Assembly (NCBI GenBank): GCA_946803715.1
Contig: CAMPET010000130.1
Coordinates: forward strand, 136,773-200,772
Source of the DNA: Beroe ovata
Lineage: Eukaryota > Ctenophora > Nuda > Beroida > Beroidae
Direction: 5' to 3'
Length of the DNA: 64,000 nucleotides
The translations under genes and the position numbers were made by a program. The notes under the pieces are model-generated. The model had not been told where the DNA came from. It did not search any database and worked only from the letters and a program-made list of their open reading frames with translations. Positions 30,044 through 40,800 of this stretch are shown here, in pieces (within the stretch, counting starts at the first letter, position 1; every line of letters starts with the position of its first letter).

Positions 30044-33000
30044 AATAATGTATTTGTACCAAGAAGGATTGAATGAGTGGTTGAAGATGGATGGGAAGAA
30101 TCTCAGCTTCTAGAAGGGCTGAATCAGAAAGATGCAGCTCTTAGAGCTCTTAGCTGATTTGTTAATGCCTTGTGGCCTACTATGTGCTGGTTTCATTCAA
30201 TTGAAGTTATCAGCTTGAATTCAATAGGTTTGTGGTAAAAGTTGATCTACGAGATAGCTCTTAGCTCTATGATGTCATGATGTGTACAAGTGAATGAAAC
30301 CCAAGAGGCATGACAAATTGATCATAAATTGAACCTTAGACATGCTCTAATCTGACAGTTTATGCTAGAAGTTTTAATAAATTAAAACTCCATCATTATC
30401 ACAGCGTTGAATTTTATATTTACACGTTAAGTTATTATAAGTAGCGGCAACAATTATTTTCACGCGCGCGGTGCGTCCCGTCGTTCAGAAATTCTTATCA
30501 TTGATTTTTGCCTCACGCGTGCCGGTCTGGCGCGAAATAAAATTATCAGCTCGAAGCTCTATAGCTGCGGACTGCAACTGCATGAACTGCTCGACAAAAA
30601 CAAGTTTCTAAAACAGCCGGTGATTTGTGCGCACGCCGCACGTTCGCGTTGCGCGTTTTTCATTCGTAATGAATTGAAAAGTCGTAAAAGAGACGCGTCT
30701 AGACGCGCAGCGCGCCGTGCGCGGAATATTTGGGGCACGCAGCGCTATAACTTGTCAATCGATGATAGACCTTGTCGAGAATTTCGTTTCGCGCGCGCGG
30801 CGCAAACTTATTCTCAGACAGAACACGGTTATTTGAATAAATGTTGTATCAGAATTTGATTTTTAGAGTTCAAAATGGTCAAATTATTTCATGAGTGTAA
30901 TGGGTGATACGCCGCGCAGGCTCTCGTATTGATACTTGATCGGCATTGCTGCGCATGCAGAATTTATCACGATCCCAGGATTTATTAATTCAAATTAAAT
31001 GAATTTATAACATTATATCTTTAAACTTTACAACATAACTTTATACAATCAAATTTGAGAAGCGAGTGCCACACTTTGTGGAGATCCTGAAGAAGAGACT
31101 ATAATGTCTTGAAACTGTCAGTAGATTTGTGGTGAAAAAGTGTGTGGGTTTGATTCAATTGACTTTGTATCACTGTCTACAATGTTCAATCATCTGAAGC
31201 AATTAGAATCAATCTGTACCAGGGCATCACTTTCCTGATGCATCGTGAAGATTATTTTTGTTTTTTAATATTGAGTACCCTGATTGAGTACATAAATGAC
31301 TGAAGCAGCGTTAAGCTAGAAGTAGTATGAAATGAATGGTGTTGCTTAATAGCAAAATCTTTATATTATATTATATTAGCATATCTTTCAGATGATTTGA
31401 TGAAGCCTGATGCCATGGTGAGTACAAGTGAATGGAACTCAGTCCACGTGATAAAACATTAAAAACCTGAAATATACCTTTTAGTTCATACGAATTGAGA
31501 TTTGGAGTCCGAACATTCCTTTATACCCTTTTTGATTTACTTAGCCACCTGTTTCTTCAGATATATCTTTTCTTATATCCCATCAATGTATGTTTATCAA
31601 TGTATGTTTATCAAAGTGTTTATGAAAGTGCATGTGCAACAATCCAGTAGTGAAATGTGGTGGCCTAATTTTCATCAATTTTCATTTGATCACACATCAA
31701 TTGGGAAGTAAAAATAATGATTAGCATTCATTATAGATAATGAGTAAGATGGTTGATGCAANAATAATGTATTTGTACCAAGAAGGATTGAATGATAGGT
31801 TGAAGATGGATAGGAAGAATTTCAATTTCTAGAAGGGCTGAATCAGAAAGATGCAGCTCTTAGAGCTCTTAGCTGATTTGATAATGCCTTGTGGCCAACT
31901 ATGTGCTGGTTTCATTCAATTGAAGTAATCAGCTTGAATTTAATAGGTTTGTGGCAAAAGTTCATTTACGAGATAGCCCTAAGCTCTATAATGTCATGAT
32001 GAGTACAAGTGAATGAAACCCAAGAGGCATGACAAATTGATCATAAATTGAACCTTACACATGCTCTAATCTGACAGTTTATACTAGAAGTTTATACTAC
32101 AAGACACGTTTAAATGGAGTTTTAATAGATTTAAACTCCATGATCATTATCACAGTTGAATTTTATATTTACAGTACGAAAAGTTATTATAAGTAGCGGC
32201 AACAATTTTCACGCGCGCGGAAATTCTTTTCATTGATTTTTGCCTCACGCGAGCCGGTCTGGCATGGCACTCTCTAGAAATTATTTTGCGCGCGCCGGAT
32301 CGGAAATAGATTATAAGCTCGACTGCTCGACAAAGAAAATCGATAAATACAGCCGGTGATTTGTGCACACGTCTGCGTCGCGCGCGGCGCTTAATAATTT
32401 ATTCACAATGAATTGAAAGTCGTAAAAGAGACGCGCAGCGCGCGGAATATTTGGAGCACGCGCCGCATTGCTATAACTTGTCAATCGATAATAATTCCTG
32501 CCGAGAATTTCGTTTCGCGCGCGCGGCGCAACTCCTTCTCAGACAGAACACGATTATTTGAATAAACTTTGTATCAGAATTTGATTTTTAGAGTTCAAAA
32601 TGATCAAATTATTTCATGAGTGTAATCGCGGTGATACGCCGAGCCGCGCATTGCTGCGCGTGCAGAAGTTATCTCGATCCCAGGATTTATTAAGTCAAAT
32701 TAAATGAATTTATAACATTATATCTTTCAGACGATTTGATGAAGCCTGGTGCCATGGTGAGTACAAGACACAAGTGAATGGAACTCAGTCCACGTGATAA
32801 GACATTAAAAAACCCGAAATGTACCTTTTAGTTCATACTATATGATATGAGATTTCGAGTCCGAACATTCCTTTATACCCATTTTGATTTACTTAGCCAC
32901 CTGTTTCTTCAGATATCTCTTTTCTTATATCCCATCAATGTATGTTTATCAATGTGTTTATCAAAGTGTTTATGAAAGTGCATGTGCAACAATCCAGTAG

Positions 33001-33101
33001 TGAAATGTGGTGGCTTAATTTTCATTTGATCACACATCAATTGGGAAGTAAAAATAATGATTAAGATTCATTATAGATAATGAGTAAGATGGTTGATGCA
33101 A
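30044..33101. repeat. Large duplicated segment around a single N at 31762
   Basis: The left copy (30044-31761) and right copy (31763-33101) share order and sequence from AATAATGTATTTGTACC through to the start of the thymidine kinase reading frame. The left copy stops 13 bases into that frame (ATG at 31749). The right copy continues into the intact gene (ATG at 33089). The left copy has about 370 extra bases (about 31018-31390), and the GC-rich blocks differ by small indels and substitutions. This fits two divergent haplotypes laid end to end better than a genomic duplication. Confidence 0.75.
30455..30805. repeat. AT-rich DNA with dispersed CGCGCGCGG boxes (repeat family)
   Basis: Short alternating CG runs (CGCGCGCGGTGCG, CGCGCGCGGCGC) are set in AT-rich sequence. 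They occur with a recurring block, TCAATCGATGATAGACC followed by TGTCGAGAATTTC. Related blocks occur at about 29.90, 32.48 and 55.54 kb. CG-run boxes also occur at about 23.64, 49.49 and 61.97 kb. No coding frame or transposase is visible, so it could be a short non-autonomous element. Confidence 0.55.
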
Positions 33102-34211
33102 GCAGGAAACTTCGTTACCTCTCTCTGACACCTAATAAGCTTTCTTTTTCTGGTCAGATTCAGCTCATTCTTGGACCCATGTTTTCAGGAAAGACGTTAG
33201 TAATGTATTTCTGTGTTGACTCAATACAGTTTAGATATATTTATCTGGTCTGTTGCTGATGAAATTTGCATCCTCTGTATATTGTAACCTTTCAAGGACT
33301 GAATTACAAAGAAGAGTCCAGCGGTATAGCATTGCTCAAGCCAAATGTCTGATGATCAAGCATAGTAAAGATGACAGATATGACAATAGTCAAGTTATAA
33401 GCCATGATAAACGGTTAGATATTGAGCTGGTAAAATCAGTTAAGAAATTCAAAATGACTGCCCTAATTGATCTTGCATGACTTTTGCAGAACTATATCCA
33501 ACGAGTTCATTGATAGAAAGACCTGTTCCAATTTGAAGCTGCTTCTTGACGAAATTCAGACATCAGACTATGAGTGTATTGGTATAGATGAAGCTCAATT
33601 TGTGAGTATTGGGACATAACCTTTATGAAGCTTTTAACTCATGATATGCTGAATCATTCTAATTGCCCAATCTTTCAGTTTTCTGGATTGCTAGAGTTTT
33701 GTGACTATGCTGCAAATTTAGGCATTGTTGTTGTTGTAGCTGCCCTATCAGGAGACTTTGAAAGAAAGGTATTACCAAGTATTCGAGCTCCTAATCCTCC
33801 AACAATGTTTCAACAATTTCCTCCATATCTTATGAGATCTCCTCACAGGCATTCGGTGAAGTACTGAGTCTAATTCCACTGTGTGAGGATGTGGTGACCC
33901 TGAAATCTGTATGCATGTCCTGCTTCAATGAGGAGGCTTCGTTCAGTTACAGGATTGATGCTGACAACAGAGAGGTTATTGTTGCATTGAAGCTGTGGTG
34001 AAACTTCTACAGCTACTGCAGCAACCTATGTAGGGCTCCCTATGTAACAGTGAATTCATAATCTTCCTGATTTCAGGTTGAAGTGGTTGGAGGACCCAAT
34101 GAGTACAAGGCAATGTGTAGGAGGTGCTATATGAATGAGACCAGGAACAGAGCCCACAGAAGAGCCAACGGATCCACTAATGATGGTGGTGAACGTTGTA
34201 ATGGTTCTTAA
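33089..34211 (+). CDS. TK1: Thymidine kinase, type II (TK1-like), 6 exons
   Basis: Cytosolic enzyme that phosphorylates thymidine with ATP for dTMP salvage, normally S-phase regulated. Exons 33089-33195, 33297-33413, 33490-33601, 33679-33768, 33849-33974 and 34077-34211 join in phase with GT-AG borders to give 228 residues (human TK1 is 234). Motifs: P-loop GPMFSGKT at 29-36; [13 protein letters not shown] at 52-64; catalytic GIDEAQFF at 106-113; and zinc-site cysteines C164/C167 (SVCMSC) and C198/C201 (MCRRC). The AALDGTFQRK-type motif reads [10 protein letters not shown] here, an Asp-to-Ser change near the thymidine site. A false second start exists in the duplicated copy at 31749. The gene is followed by METTL16, 401 bp away. 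Confidence 0.95.
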
Positions 34212-34590
34212 CATAGAGTAAACTATAGTGTTGTGTAATTTACCGGTGAATTCTGTTTAACCTTAATCACTACTAAGTCTTTAGATATTGTAACCAAGAG
34301 ATCATCTTGACGAAACTTTTTTATGACGTAATACACTCTGCTGAATGTCTCTCATTTCGTTTCTATCGAAAATAGATCGGTTATTTGACTTAATTTCTAT
34401 TCCGTTATTGATCATTTTAAAACAATTTATAATTATTATATTATTGAATGCTGATTTTCAACCTTTCTGAGTTTGGCTTTCTCCTCAAATTAATTATTGA
34501 TCTTACTTCAAATCAGGTTGACCTACTATACACGTTCAAAATGATACTATACACGTTTAAAATGATTGCCTACTTCACAATCATTCGATT

Positions 34591-34612
34591 AACAGTTAAC
34601 TTTCATAGCAAG
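34591..34612 (+). promoter_or_regulatory. 3' splice-acceptor-like sequence 4 nt before the METTL16 ATG
   Basis: GTTAACTTTCATAG ends at 34608, followed by CAAG and then the ATG at 34613. It reads as a pyrimidine-containing tract plus TAG directly upstream of the first codon. This is either a spliced-leader acceptor or the end of a short 5' UTR intron. Confidence 0.5.
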
Positions 34613-36556
34613 ATGCATGTCCGTAATGTTTTCTGTAGAGCTCCCAACTTTAAAGATCTAAGTGACATTTATCCCAGCCTTCAGATACACTTAATACAGG
34701 TAGTGATTCTAATATTTGTCTTGTCATTAGAAATTAATGTGTCAGGCAAAAGAACGACCATTTTTCGATTCTCAGGTACGGAAAGACTACTTCACAGTTG
34801 ATTTCAAAGACCCGACCGCCCTAAGAGAACTAACATGCACCCTGGCTTCACACTACTTCAACATAACCCTGACCCTGCCACTCAACAGACTCATTCCCAC
34901 TCTTCCACTCCGACTAAACTACTTGCTCTGGATACGAGATTTGTTAGCATACAAGGTGGAATATGGAACAAGGGACGATGTCACTGGAATTGATATAGGT
35001 GAGCAGTACAAGATGCATAGTATAAGTACAATTTTACATCACTCTCGGTCTTTCATCTCCTAGATAGATATCACCGCATGAATCTCACCCCGGCTTGTGC
35101 TCCTTTATAAACATCTTCAGGTACCGGCTCCACGGCCATATACGCCCTTCTCGGACACAAGTTGTTCGATTGGAAATTCCTCGCCACAGAAACTGATCCT
35201 GTGTGTTACAAGTCGGCGGTGGAAAATGTCAAGGACAACAACATGAACAGCGAAGTGGAGGTGAAGTTGGTGAAAGAGGGAAAACTCAAGGGGATTATTG
35301 GTAAGTGTCGTGAGGACGGGTTTTTGTTATTTTCCACATTGTGTTAATATCGGCAATGTAGCGCTCCAATTACTACAGGTTCTGATACAAGGTACACGTT
35401 CTGCATGTGTAATCCGCCCTTTTTCGAGGACGATGATATTATGCTGGGTGAGAGCAGGACCCCTCATCGGGCACCGCCCAAATCTGTGTGCACAGCCACC
35501 CCTACAGGTAAACTTCACATTGTGTGTGTCTTATGCCAGGATAAATAATAACCCGTAATTGTAATGAAATATTTGTTTTGGGCCATGATAAATTTACCTG
35601 TTCTCATGAAATACAACCACTAGTATCTAGAATGGTGACCCATTCAAAAGTGTGCATTCTCTTCACAATGTTCCAGTTTGATACTTGTTCCCTCAGAGGT
35701 GATAACTCGTGGGGGAGAAGAGGAGTTCATTGGTGACGTCATCACTGAGAGTATGTCACTGGGTGATCAGGTCACGTGGTACACAACCATGTTGGGGAAG
35801 AAGACATCAGTGGAAGTGTTGTGTGCGAGATTGCTTGAGGAGGGCGTGAAGAGGATCGCAACCACTGAGTTCAAACAAGGTAGGTACTAGGTAGCATGTG
35901 TCAATAATTTCGTATCCATGGAGATCCTACTTAGCAACAGTGTTTCCACTAGTAACCACGTGATTTTTACCCCAGGTAACACCACCAGATGGGGATTGGC
36001 CTGGTCTCACTCTCAGTCCATCCCCCACCTCTGCCCTCCGACCCTCAAGAAACTCACCACAACCTACTCCTTCACCCTCACCACAACCAGTAACATACCC
36101 GCCGTCACTGACCGTGTGCTTCGAACAATCAGAGAGTTACGGGTTGAAGTTGTCACGTGTTCAGATCTATCTGTGACGTCACGTGATCATATGTCACGTG
36201 ATCAGACGTGTGCGTGGTTGTCAGCAACTCAAAACACGTGGGCTCATTCACGGAGAAAAAGGAGGAAGGAAAAATTCGAGTCAAGTCCGAGGAAAAAATT
36301 GTGCGGTGGGATCGAAGGAGATTGCAACGGAATTCAGGATGATGCTGTTTTTTCAAGACCCCCAGATTCAAGTTCAGAGTGTGTCGAGGGAATGAGGGTC
36401 TGCTTGTTTCACTGTTTGTTGTCAGTAAGAGGGTCAGAGAATGGGATTGTAGTTGAGTTCCAATGGATATTTGGTTCGGACAAAGATTCATTGAATCAAC
36501 TCTGTTGCTTTATCTCAAGGCAGGTCAAGAATCAGGGAGCTATTTCGTTGACATGA
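34613..36556 (+). CDS. METTL16: U6 snRNA / MAT2A mRNA N6-adenosine methyltransferase METTL16, 6 exons
   Basis: SAM-dependent RNA m6A methyltransferase. In known members it methylates U6 snRNA and hairpins in SAM-synthetase mRNA. Exons 34613-34699, 34776-34998, 35121-35300, 35379-35507, 35697-35879 and 35976-36556 are GT-AG and in phase, giving 460 residues (human 562). The N-terminus MHVRN matches the conserved family start. The SAM-binding GIDIGTGS lies at 100-107 and the catalytic NPPF at 175-178 (CMCNPPFF). The conserved loop YTTMLGKK and TEFKQG (continuing NTTRWGLAWS) follow. The C-terminus contains a basic HSRRKRRKEK stretch. It ends with the vertebrate-conserved-region signature DSLNQLCCFISRQ, so the RNA-binding VCR module is at least partly kept. 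The linker is shorter than in vertebrates. Confidence 0.95.
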
Positions 36557-36700
36557 CGCATGATGGTATCATAATTTATTGAAATTGTAAGGTGTAAATT
36601 TTTACACATGATGCTCCAGTGTTTAATTGATGATGCCGATATCACTGAAAATTCAAGATAAGTACAGACTGCGGACACTATAAGACTATGACAATACCTA

Positions 36701-36727
36701 CCCACTTTTCCTCTCAATTCTAGCACG
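36701..36727 (+). promoter_or_regulatory. Strong 3' splice-acceptor-like sequence 4 nt before the TIMM10 ATG
   Basis: CCACTTTTCCTCTCAATTCTAG ends at 36723 and is followed by CACG and the ATG. The long pyrimidine tract plus TAG is a near-ideal acceptor. No 5' exon is obvious in the 171 bp back to the METTL16 stop. Confidence 0.6.
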
Positions 36728-37303
36728 ATGTCTCTGTTCGCCCCGAAACTATCCAACCAACAACAGAAACAAATGGAGCAGGTGGAATTGGAAATGATGC
36801 AGGATATGTATAACAGGTGAATACTGATCTCCCTTGATCAATGGCTTGCGATTGTCATTCATTTCGGGTAGCGTTTGTTTTCAAGCTGCCAAATGTCTGG
36901 AATTTCATATTCTATCCGATTTAATTTCATCTCTAATAGAGCTCTGAGGTTTTACGTCAAATTCCATCTCAAATAGAACTCTGATTTTTGATTTCATTCT
37001 AACATAACTTGTCTCAGGTTGTCAGAGTCCTGTAGGAACAAGTGTATCAGTTCGTCTTATGAAGATGGCGATCTCACCAAAGCAGAAAGTGTCTGTCTAG
37101 ACAGATGCGTTGCTAAGGTAGTACGCGTTGCCATGACAACAATTGTCACGTGACTTTGTTATTGTCATTGGTATCATCTTATGATCGCGACGGTCGACTG
37201 TGTCTCAATTACTCAATCATTTCAGTATCTGGAAGTGTATGAACGTGTTGGTAAGAAGTTAACGACAATGTGGGCTGCCCAGCAAGCCCCACCCCAGCAG
37301 TAG
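36728..37303 (+). CDS. TIMM10: Mitochondrial intermembrane-space chaperone Tim10, 3 exons
   Basis: Small Tim chaperone. With Tim9 it forms the hexamer that escorts hydrophobic carrier and beta-barrel precursors across the intermembrane space. Exons 36728-36816, 37018-37117 and 37226-37303 give 88 residues (human 90). The twin CX3C motif is complete, with C35-x3-C39 and C56-x3-C60. The surrounding residues are strongly Tim10-like (EMMQDMYNR before the first motif, KAESVCLDRCVAKYLEVYER at the second). It lies only 171 bp after the METTL16 stop and is preceded by an acceptor-like sequence. Confidence 0.95.
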
Positions 37304-37618
37304 TGATAAGGTTCTCATATGAATCAGGTTTCCATAGTTCGTCCGGTCTACTTCCTACTTCCCCCGGACTGCAGCTCCTTTGTTCCCCTTCTTCTCCCCC
37401 TACCTTGTTTATCTTTGAGTTTATTGATGTGGCAACTCCTATTTGATGATTTATACATATTGTCAGGTTTTTTTACACATCGTTTCACTTTCTCTCCCCT
37501 ATCCCTCCCATTTATTCTGGTACCCACCAGCATCTTGGTAATGAGCTGGTATTAGCATAGAATTCAACATAACCCGCTGCATAGTTATGTAATGGAGTTA
37601 ACGCGCTGTATTCCGAGA

Positions 37619-37624
37619 AATAAA
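37619..37624 (+). terminator. Candidate poly(A) signal for TIMM10
   Basis: AATAAA 316 bp downstream of the TIMM10 stop and upstream of the next gene. Between 37304 and 37836 I see nothing else but a pyrimidine-rich 3' UTR-like stretch. Confidence 0.5.
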
Positions 37625-37803
37625 TGAAATGCGCAGCTCACTGTCCTTGATTTTCGGCAACGAGTTTTGCAAAGCGTTGCATTATGATCCACCTTCACTT
37701 ATCCTGCGTGCAACGTTTTACTCCATTACATATTTCGATAAGAATTCACAACCTTTTTTAATTGTTTTCGATCGAAATTGACCAGATAGGCTTGTCAATT
37801 AGG

Positions 37804-37836
37804 TCTAATTTTAATCTTTGTGTAGGTAGATGAAGT
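37804..37836 (+). promoter_or_regulatory. Acceptor-like sequence before the debranching enzyme ATG
   Basis: CTAATTTTAATCTTTGTGTAG ends at 37825. A second AG ends at 37829, and the ATG is at 37837. An out-of-frame ATG at 37830 would reduce initiation at 37837 unless the 5' end of the mRNA lies between the two or scanning is leaky. Confidence 0.45.
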
Positions 37837-40800
37837 ATGTCCGGGTACATTCTACAACTGACCAGCAGTCCCGTGAAGCAGCAGGATCGTGTCTATCGTG
37901 TCCGAACCGGGGACACAGTCTACCTCTCCAAATCCTGCGAAATGGGGACATCCGATCTAGCACTCTCGTGTACTGATCCAGCAGGAGATACAGTATCACT
38001 TCGGGCCGAGGGGAATGAGGTCTCTGATCGTGTGTACGAGTATGATAATGGTAGTTTCGGAGAGTTGACCAGCTTTTCCTTTGTAACAACCATCGCGGGG
38101 CCCTATACTCTGAGTTACAAAACTCCAATGGGATCAGATGGTGAAGATACACGCGTCACAGTTCTGGCAGACCCGGTGATTGCATCTGACGGTGCGACAG
38201 ATACTCGACTGAACATCGACCAGATAGCGGTACAAACCCATCTCGTGAAGTGTTGTGGTCCCATGACCGAGTGGGGGGAAGTGTTTGAAGTGACGAAGCA
38301 GTCCGGTTATAACATGGTCCACCTCACTCCCATCCAGGAGCTAGGAGTCAGTGGTTCATCCTACTCCGTGCATTCCCATCTCAAACTCTCGCAGTCACTG
38401 GGTTTGGGTAGTGGGGGTTATGAGCAACAGCTCCAAGAATTCGGTCAGAGATTGAGGGATCTACACTCTGATACAGGGCTGTTTTTCCTGACTGATCTTG
38501 TCTGGAATCACGTGTCAATCTGCAACACTGACATTGATTCTCATCCTCATAGTTACTACAACTTACACAACACTCCTAACCTCATACCTGCTTATCTGAT
38601 AGATAGAAACATCGCTAAATTTGCCGCGAGACTTTCAGATGTATCGGAAGTTAGAGATATGGGATCTTTTGAAGAGAGGTTGAGAAACTCCCTGTGTGAA
38701 GTTGTTCCTTCGCTCGAATCAATCTACAGAGTGGACTATCTCACTAGTCGAGAAGATGGGGATTTCTCAGATTTGGAATCGTTAGAGAAGCCTAGCGATG
38801 CTATCTTCAAACTGTGGAAAGTTGATTATAGGTCAAAGCAAGCTTATGGTGGTTCGATAGATATGAACGTTTTTAGAGAGTGGTTACTTAGAAAAGGGTT
38901 TGCATCGCCTGATAACCTATCGGAGGTTGTTAAATCAGAGATCGGGTTCTTCAATGATGTGAAAATTCCTCATTATGTTGCTCAAATCATTGACAATGTT
39001 GTGAATGCGGTTATCGGAACGGTGAAGCACCGATTCGTCGACCATTCTGGTCTGAATCTCGAATTTGGAACTGTTAACCTGGTTGACAGATATTTTTACA
39101 TCAGCAACACTACGCTCCTGGAAGAATTTGAGCTGGACTTGTATTTGCAGAGTGATGCAGAGCGGATAAAGACGTGCAATGGGTGGACGTGTGGTGAAAG
39201 TATCAAAGATATGAATTCAACCATGGCTTACACGAGAAGGGAAGTGGTAATTTGGGGCGATAGTGTGAAACTGAGGTATGGCAAGAGTCGGGATGACAAT
39301 CCCTGGCTTTGGGGCTACATGGAGCGGTATACCACCGACCTGGCTAAGATTTTCCATGGTTTCAGAATAGACAACTGTCACAACACTCCCCTCCATGTCG
39401 GTGTTGAGATGTTGAAATGTGCCCGGAGAACCCGACCGAACCTCTACGTGGTCGCTGAGTTGTTCACCGGGAGTGAGGCCGAGGATTGCCGGATAATTAA
39501 CGCAATGGGAATCACGTCCTGTGTCCGAGAGTTGAGCCAGGCTCACTCACCGCGACACCTCGGTGAGCTGATTTATCACTATGGTGAGAGTACCCCCTGC
39601 GGAACATTTGATATGACATACCAGCTTGCATCGGGTAGCGTGGCAACTAGACTCATCCCCTCCAGACCCCACGCCATGCTCCTCGATATGACTCATGATA
39701 ACCCATGTCCCTTCGAACAACACCCTGTGGTTAATGTCCTGGCACTGGCGGGAGCGAAGTGCTCTGCAAAGTGCAGTATTGGCAGCACAAGAGGGTTTGA
39801 TGAGCTGGTCCCGCATCATATTCATGTTGTGGAGGAACAGAGAAAATACCTGAAGCATGGTCATTCCAGTGATCCACAACTGAAGGGAGCAAAAAGGGCA
39901 CTCCTTGAACTGCATCAACGTCTCGAGTCTTTCACGGAGACTTTCGTTGACCAGGCCACTGAAGATGTGATCATAGTTACAAGACACGATCCTGTTTCGT
40001 GTGAGAAGGTTCTTGTTGTCATAGCAACAAAGTGGAGTGACTCTTCACATAGCAGCTCTAGCCACAATGTATCGTTACCAGGCGACTCTACAAGAGTACT
40101 ACTTGAAATAGACATCAATTCTCATAACTCCACATTTGATAAGCACGAGGAATTCATATCTGGACTGGAGGGAGTCGAAGTCAACGTTAGAAAAGAGCCG
40201 TTTAAGAGTCGCAACGTTACGATCAATGAAGTTGGGAACTCCCAAAACATCACTTTCCACCTAACTCCTGGCTGTGTGATTGCTGTTGAGGTTTCCCCAC
40301 CAAAACCGCAATGGCATGCTATGGTCAACTTCAACAAATTCCTCGACATCAGACACAAACTCTTCAACACGTTCTATGAATCTTGCTCCGAACTTTCCCT
40401 CCACGATCTCAATCACATCATGTACAGGTGTCAGAGTGAAGAGCAAGCTGCTGGGTGCGGGGGAGTGTACCATATTCCAGAGTACGGTGACCTGACCTAT
40501 GCCGGGATAGTGGGGTTCTATCATGTTCTGGAGGAAATTGAGAAGTCCAATGACACTGGGCATCCTCTTTGCAGGAATCTGTGTCAAGGCTGGTGGATGA
40601 TGGAGTATGTGTGCAGCAGATTGGAGAATTACCAGCTAGGCGTGCGAGTGAGGGATGTATTCAATTTTGTGAAAGATGTCCCTGACTACATGAGAGCGAA
40701 TGTGTTTGAGTTTATCATCAGTGCTCTTTACTCAACCTGTCTTAGGAGAATTAGTGCCCTCATCCCTGATTTTTCTAAGAAATCATGGTTCCACAAGCAA

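Noticed and set aside
31749-31761. Second thymidine kinase start or truncated paralogue
   Set aside because: Only 13 bases of the frame exist before an N, inside a segment duplicated at an assembly join. It is treated as an allele fragment.
36728-37303. FAM136A-type small Cys protein as an alternative to Tim10
   Set aside because: The twin CX3C spacing and the DMYNR and ESVCLDRC stretches are specific to small Tim chaperones of the Tim10 type.
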